A stretch of 55,506 nucleotides of DNA. Origin: Prevotella sp. (lineage in GTDB: Bacteria > Bacteroidota > Bacteroidia > Bacteroidales > Bacteroidaceae). Numbering within the stretch: position 1 is the stretch's first letter; each line of letters starts with the position of its first letter. The stretch is taken from positions 1-55,506 of the forward strand of contig JAFZRU010000050.1 of assembly GCA_017619755.1 (NCBI GenBank), written 5' to 3'. The notes below the pieces were generated by a model. It was not told the DNA's origin and did no database searches. It saw only the letters and a program-made list of their open reading frames with translations. This document shows positions 51,563-55,506 of the stretch, in pieces. Both the position numbers and the translations under genes were made by a program.

Positions 51563-51736
51563 TTAGTCATCCCAAAGCGACTTATGGTTGTCGAATTCAG
51601 CACTCACGTCCTCCTCGAACGTGTTGCGGTTACCAAACTCATCCGAGCCTCCTTCGGTATTACTTACGCCGAATTCCATGATAGGCTCGGCTGAGACCGC
51701 AATGATTTCTGTTTCGGGACAAATATATTTTTTCAT
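51563..51736 (-). CDS. Small acidic protein following the secreted protein (MKKYI family, copy 2)
   Basis: A 57-residue protein, MKKYICPETEIIAVSAEPIM at the start, then GVSNTEGGSDEFGN and an acidic tail (FEEDVSAEFDNHKSLWDD). No signal peptide or membrane segment. It starts 18 bases after the 984-residue secreted protein and ends just before a strong terminator, so it is the second gene of that operon. It aligns with the 61-residue gene at 33163-33348 (shared MKKYI-P-TE, PIM, EGG, acidic end), which has the same position in its own operon. Function unknown. Confidence 0.75.
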   Translation of the reverse strand: MKKYICPETEIIAVSAEPIMEFGVSNTEGGSDEFGNRNTFEEDVSAEFDNHKSLWDD

Positions 51737-51754
51737 TTTCTTTTCCTCATTCCT

Positions 51755-54709
51755 TTATTTGATGACCTTCTTTTTACCATTCACGATATAGATGCCCTTG
51801 GGCAACTGCTTGCCGTCCATGCGCACGCCGGAGAGGCTATAGACGTCCTCTGTTTCCGTACCCTCTACTTCTGCATTCACGCTGTAGATGCCGGTGGCAT
51901 CGCCATCGAAGAAGTATGCGGAAGCGCTTGGGTTACTGCCATCCTGTGGCACTGCCAAAAATGCTTGGTGTCCCGCGTGGTATTCAAATGCTGCACCATT
52001 TGCGGCACCCCAGTAGAAGCCTACACTATTAGCCTCATCGCTCTTGTTAAGAGACAGTTTGTAGAACTTGTAATTTGCTTCATTGAGGGGGGCGGCTGCC
52101 ATTTCAGTAGCAGTGAGGTTTCCTTCACCTGTGCTGTAGAGCATGTTATTTCCATTCAAGTTAATCTCGGTTTCTGGCTTGACACCGTAGAAGGTATAAG
52201 TGTTTGCCTTTTCTTTGGCACACTTCACCAAGTATGCGCCATCGCCTGGAATGATAGGATATGGCCCAGCCAATTGAATCTTACCGTTTACGACAGCTAC
52301 AGTCATCACTTCCACGTTTTCATCCGCTTTGAAGTAACCTTTTCCTAAATTGGAAATAGTGGCATAGCAAGACTCGCCGTCAGTAGCTCTTGGGTAGATG
52401 GTGAAGGTGAATTCTGGTACGACGCGCTTGTAGAATGCAAATGTCTGGTTTGCGATGTTGGTAGAGGTGGAGGTGTAGCATCTCCAATCATCAGAGTTGT
52501 AAATTCCAACGTATCTTTCTGTCGCTTCATTGTACAAATATCCATCTGATAATGTAAACACACTATTATCGGCAGTACCTGCTCCCACATACACACCTTT
52601 ATTCGTAGATTTATCTTTTAAATATAGCCACTTCTCTGTGTCACCGTTGGGATAGAACGTATAGCCATCAGTAGCATTACCGCTGATGTTCCATTTGATG
52701 TTTTCGGTTACTGGAGTTGTTATTTTATCGTTAATAACAACTACAAGAACTGCATCTGGGGGAGTTGTCCCTTTGTCGTTAGACATGGCGTAGTTATCAC
52801 CATTGTTACCCACAATCACGAAGATGTCATCCGAGGTGAGGTCTGCCAGGTCGGTTTTCACCCATTCTTCGACGTTTGGCTCAGGTATCTCACTCACTGT
52901 GCATGCCACCGTCACGTTGCTGCTTGGCATAATGAATGTCCAAGAAATGCCTTCTTCTTCTTCCGTCAGTGTTACGGCTTGTCCTTCACTATCGGTAACG
53001 GTGACGCTCTCAATTTGATAACCCTCGAAGGCAGATACAGAAACCAATACCTCAGAATTAGCCAACACCTCGCCACCGTTTTCAATTTCAGGATAGTTGT
53101 TATCTGGGTCGTTATAGAATACAAAGATTTCGGCATTATCATTTTTCGTGATGGTCAGCGTATATGGCTGGGGAGCCTCATATTTTTCAAGCTTGATGTT
53201 GCCCAAAGCCACATTGCCGCTGGTCCTACTTTTGTAAAGCCATTTGATGTATCTTACATTCTTGTCCAAGTTGGTGAATTCCTCAGACTTGAGTGTGCTA
53301 CCTAATGTAGTATAACTCTTCAAGTCGGTGTAATTCTCACCGTCCGCTGAGGTCTGAACAACGAACTCACCCACGATTGATGAGTAGCCGCTGGCTGGAT
53401 TGCCCTTGATGTCGTATGTAAGTTTCCCTGGTTGCTCATCGAAATGAAGGATGAGCGCATTATTTGCAGTGCCAAATTTCAGGTAAGGAGAACCGCTATA
53501 ATCTGTGCCAAGACCAGTTGTTGTCAGACCAGGTGTACCCTCAATAGCACTTCTTCCGCCATCAAACTCAAATGGCAGTTTGGCAACGTCGGAGACAAAG
53601 TTACCGAGGACAAGTGTCATATCCTCTGGGTCGAATTCAAGAGTCCAATATGATTTTTTATTGGAAAGGTTCATATAGAAGTTGTTGCCACCATTCTCTG
53701 TTGTCAACGAGAGTTCTTCGCCGACCAAACTTTCCTCAACATAGAAATCGCCATCGCTTATAGCGCCAATCCATTTTTCTTCGCTGCCACGAATGCCATA
53801 AATCTTGAACTTTTGTCCTAATGTGATTGGCTTATTTAGGGTATATTTTGCCCCTACCTCGCTAAACTTGTAGGAATCGACAATTTCCCAGTTGTTGAAA
53901 TCACCCTTCAAGTAGTATTCCCACTCAGGCCAGCCGTCAACAGTAAGTGTCGGTGTGCTGCCAGTTGGGTCAACAATAATAGTCCATGTTCCTGCGATAT
54001 CAATATAGAAGTTTTTGCTACCATTCAACGAAATGTTGGTGTGATTGTCGATAGTAACCCAATATTTATCGTTGGCATCTCCACCATACCATACGAGGTC
54101 TGATGAACCTTCAGCAACTTTGACAATCTTAAATTCTGCTCCTGCTGCCAACCCCTGATTTGCTAACGTAAAAGTGCCGTCTGCGTTTTTGGTCATCTCA
54201 ATCTTGTTGGTTTGCCAGTCTGTCCAGCTACCAGCTACATAGTATTTGTCACCACCTTTCTTGTAAATCTTGATAGAGGTTATCTGAGCATTGTAGTTAG
54301 AAGTAACTTTAAGTGTGTACTGTGTTCCAGCTGTTTGATAATTAGAACCTATTACATAGGTATTTGTACCTTGGGAACCTGTAGTTTCTGTACTGACAGC
54401 ATTATTATCAACAAAAATATTCATTTTTGTATAAGCTGAAGCGCCACTATTCCCTACAACTTCTATTTTCTCCACATCAAAGTCATAGATAGGAAAGTTG
54501 ATGTAAGCTCCATTCTTCCCCATCATAAAATAGCCACTGTTAACTTTGAAATTGTCTCCTCTACCAGTAAAAGTGGAAGTTCCATTAGTAAGGCTGTTAC
54601 CTGAAACTGACCAACCACTGGTGAAATCATAGGTGATCTCTTGTCCCCACGCCGCACTGCACACCGCGCATAGCAGCGTCATCATGAATAGTCGTAATTT
54701 TTGTTTCAT
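51755..54709 (-). CDS. Large secreted protein with SusE/F-like modules and Bacteroidetes tail (copy 2)
   Basis: A 984-residue exported protein. Signal peptide about 1-22 (ending SAAWG). Residues about 25-150 are a beta-sandwich-like domain. Two starch-binding-like (SusE/SusF type) modules lie at about 155-257 (YYVAGSWTDWQTNKIEM) and 263-370 (YYLKGDFNNWEIVDSYKF). Further beta domains include an InlB-like repeat (NGGEVLANSEVLVSVSAFEG to WTFIMPSSNVTVACTV). The C-terminal domain (YKFYKLSLNKS, GFYWGAANGAAF, GHQAFLAVPQ) and tail DVYSLSGVRMDGKQLPKGIY-IVNGKK are homologous to those of the 686-residue protein at 33361. Glycan binding on the surface is inferred from the modules. It has a strong promoter about 140 bases upstream. 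Confidence 0.85.
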   Translation of the reverse strand: MKQKLRLFMMTLLCAVCSAAWGQEITYDFTSGWSVSGNSLTNGTSTFTGRGDNFKVNSGYFMMGKNGAYINFPIYDFDVEKIEVVGNSGASAYTKMNIFVDNNAVSTETTGSQGTNTYVIGSNYQTAGTQYTLKVTSNYNAQITSIKIYKKGGDKYYVAGSWTDWQTNKIEMTKNADGTFTLANQGLAAGAEFKIVKVAEGSSDLVWYGGDANDKYWVTIDNHTNISLNGSKNFYIDIAGTWTIIVDPTGSTPTLTVDGWPEWEYYLKGDFNNWEIVDSYKFSEVGAKYTLNKPITLGQKFKIYGIRGSEEKWIGAISDGDFYVEESLVGEELSLTTENGGNNFYMNLSNKKSYWTLEFDPEDMTLVLGNFVSDVAKLPFEFDGGRSAIEGTPGLTTTGLGTDYSGSPYLKFGTANNALILHFDEQPGKLTYDIKGNPASGYSSIVGEFVVQTSADGENYTDLKSYTTLGSTLKSEEFTNLDKNVRYIKWLYKSRTSGNVALGNIKLEKYEAPQPYTLTITKNDNAEIFVFYNDPDNNYPEIENGGEVLANSEVLVSVSAFEGYQIESVTVTDSEGQAVTLTEEEEGISWTFIMPSSNVTVACTVSEIPEPNVEEWVKTDLADLTSDDIFVIVGNNGDNYAMSNDKGTTPPDAVLVVVINDKITTPVTENIKWNISGNATDGYTFYPNGDTEKWLYLKDKSTNKGVYVGAGTADNSVFTLSDGYLYNEATERYVGIYNSDDWRCYTSTSTNIANQTFAFYKRVVPEFTFTIYPRATDGESCYATISNLGKGYFKADENVEVMTVAVVNGKIQLAGPYPIIPGDGAYLVKCAKEKANTYTFYGVKPETEINLNGNNMLYSTGEGNLTATEMAAAPLNEANYKFYKLSLNKSDEANSVGFYWGAANGAAFEYHAGHQAFLAVPQDGSNPSASAYFFDGDATGIYSVNAEVEGTETEDVYSLSGVRMDGKQLPKGIYIVNGKKKVIK

Positions 54710-54848
54710 AATTTTATAATTTTAGTTGTTGATATTTTGCTGATGTAGTGTTAGTTGGGTGGGGGATGCCAGTCAGGTTTTTAGGCCTGGAATAAAGGTT
54801 CCCGGATGCATATTTAGCGCGTTCAACGCGTTTTGTCCAATTACGGCA

Positions 54849-54879
54849 CAAAATTAGTAAAAGTTGTAGAATGTTCAAA
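54849..54879 (-). promoter_or_regulatory. Promoter of the second secreted-protein operon
   Basis: On the minus strand TTTG (54879-54876), 19 bases, then TAATTTTG (54856-54849), an exact consensus. The leader before the ATG at 54709 is about 130 nt and contains only a small CGCGT/ACGCG hairpin near 54818. Confidence 0.75.
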
Positions 54880-55030
54880 GTCTTTTCCCATTTTTTTTCG
54901 CCCATGTCGATTTTTTGTCACATCAGCGAAAAATATTTAAACATATAATGACCATATAATTAGTCATAAATTGCTCAATTCCATCATCTTCTTTGTTGAA
55001 GATTTGTAAGATTTGGAAAGAGGTTGGTGC

Positions 55031-55108
55031 AACCGTTTGGCGTTAGGTGTTTTTTCCCCCTTTTTGTTCCCGCCTTTAGGCGTTTTCCCAAGCGTCCAGT
55101 GTTTTGGA
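55031..55108. repeat. 78-base direct repeat, copy 1
   Basis: Begins AACCGTTTGGCGTTAGG and ends with GCGTCCAGTGTTTTGGA. It matches 55237-55314 with a few substitutions. The segment includes CCGCCTTTAGGCG, a small hairpin. 54910-55030 around it is AT-rich with no gene. Confidence 0.8.
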
Positions 55109-55178
55109 CAAAGCAAGTTCGCTTGATTTGTTAGATTTGAACAGATTTGTATGATTTGACTACGTCGACCGTTGGTTC

Positions 55179-55235
55179 TGCCCGTTAGGGCACTCCATAA
55201 GCGGACGGACATAAAGTCCGCCCCTACAGCCGCAC
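55179..55235 (-). repeat. REP-like element, degenerate hairpin end
   Basis: GCGGACGGACATAAAGTCCG plus CCCCTACAGCCGCAC match the other copies, but the TTCGCCC hairpin is replaced by GCCCGTTAGGGC. It lies between the two 78-base direct repeats. Confidence 0.75.
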
Positions 55236-55236
55236 T

Positions 55237-55314
55237 AACCGTTTGACGTTAGGAGTTTTTTTCCCCTTTTTGTTCCCGCCTTTAGGCGTTTTCCCAAGCG
55301 TCCAGCGTTTTGGA
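55237..55314. repeat. 78-base direct repeat, copy 2
   Basis: Begins AACCGTTTGACGTTAGG and ends GCGTCCAGCGTTTTGGA, the second copy of 55031-55108, 206 bases further on. The two copies bracket the REP element at 55179-55235. Confidence 0.8.
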
Positions 55315-55428
55315 TTTGTTGACGATAAATTTTTATCCCTTTTATATTTTTTTATTAGCGACCAAGCGGTTTTTTTTCTTCTTGTTTATATAATCCTACC
55401 ACGATGCCGATGCTCACGTAGGGAATTG

Positions 55429-55467
55429 CTTGATACAATTCCTCACGCCAAGAGGTAGTGTATCAAT
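55429..55467. repeat. Extended imperfect hairpin near the window end
   Basis: TTGATACA (55430-55437) pairs with TGTATCAA (55460-55467), with CCTC/GAGG pairing inside. A competing stem GGAATTG/CAATTCC (55422-55442) shares part of it. It could be a terminator of a gene beyond the edge or a small structured RNA; no gene is visible in 55315-55506. Confidence 0.4.
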
Positions 55468-55469
55468 CA

Positions 55470-55506
55470 TTCGCCCTACGGGCGAGCGGACGGACATAAA
55501 GTCCGC
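55470..55506 (-). repeat. REP-like element, cut by window edge
   Basis: TTCGCCC-TAC-GGGCGA hairpin followed by GCGGACGGACATAAAGTCCG, the same orientation as the copy at 50551-50602. The right half lies beyond the window. Confidence 0.8.

Noticed and set aside
54714-55458. Three short open frames (54714-54905, 54964-55212, 55243-55458)
   Set aside because: They translate the leader region, REP and 78-base repeats; no conserved features, so the region is treated as non-coding.

Overview
The window looks like a chromosomal segment of a Bacteroidales bacterium, most like Prevotellaceae. The signs are promoters of the form TTTG-N19/20-TAnnTTTG, a type III glutamine synthetase, direct LL-diaminopimelate aminotransferase, DUF4199/DUF6452/DUF6048 genes, secreted proteins with Bacteroidetes-style tails (DVYSLSGVRM then GIYIVNGKK), and a tRNA gene without an encoded CCA end. 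Nothing looks like phage or a conjugative element. The only mobile-like part is a REP/RAYT repeat island at the right end.

1-17140 is a divergent nitrogen-assimilation supercluster. Leftward, amt-pyrG-purF-like-carA-carB (carB runs off the window) form one tightly packed operon of ammonium uptake and glutamine-using enzymes. Rightward, gltB-gltD-dapF-dapL-glnN make glutamate, glutamine and diaminopimelate. The shared intergenic region carries a promoter for each side and spaced direct repeats that could be an operator.

17300-18805 has a cysteine hydrolase whose signal peptide is broken by an in-frame TAG, and an unknown secreted protein. 18806-25953 is the leucine operon leuA-leuC-leuD-(cimA-like)-leuB-TPR. 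It is preceded by what reads as a complete transcription attenuator: promoter, an Ile/Leu-rich 26-residue leader peptide, mutually exclusive antiterminator and terminator helices, and a T-run.

25957-32953 (minus) is tamB-like, 5'-nucleotidase and nudC. 33163-36112 (minus) is a membrane protein, a large secreted protein and a small acidic peptide. 36306-43125 (plus) has a GH36 alpha-galactosidase, tRNA-Val(CAC), DUF4199, a glycosyltransferase, a DUF6452/DUF6048 pair, apbE and a Crp/Fnr regulator. 43355-49604 (minus) is addA-addB, the recombinational repair helicase-nuclease.

49605-55506 is an accessory, repeat-rich end. It holds a mosaic array of long and short REP-like units, a REP-associated tyrosine transposase, a YoeB-type toxin-antitoxin pair, further REP copies, 78-bp direct repeats, and a second secreted-protein plus small-acidic-peptide cassette paralogous to the one at 33163-35421. 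The observations most worth following are the leucine attenuator, the filled/empty REP array, and the repeated secreted-protein/small-peptide cassette.
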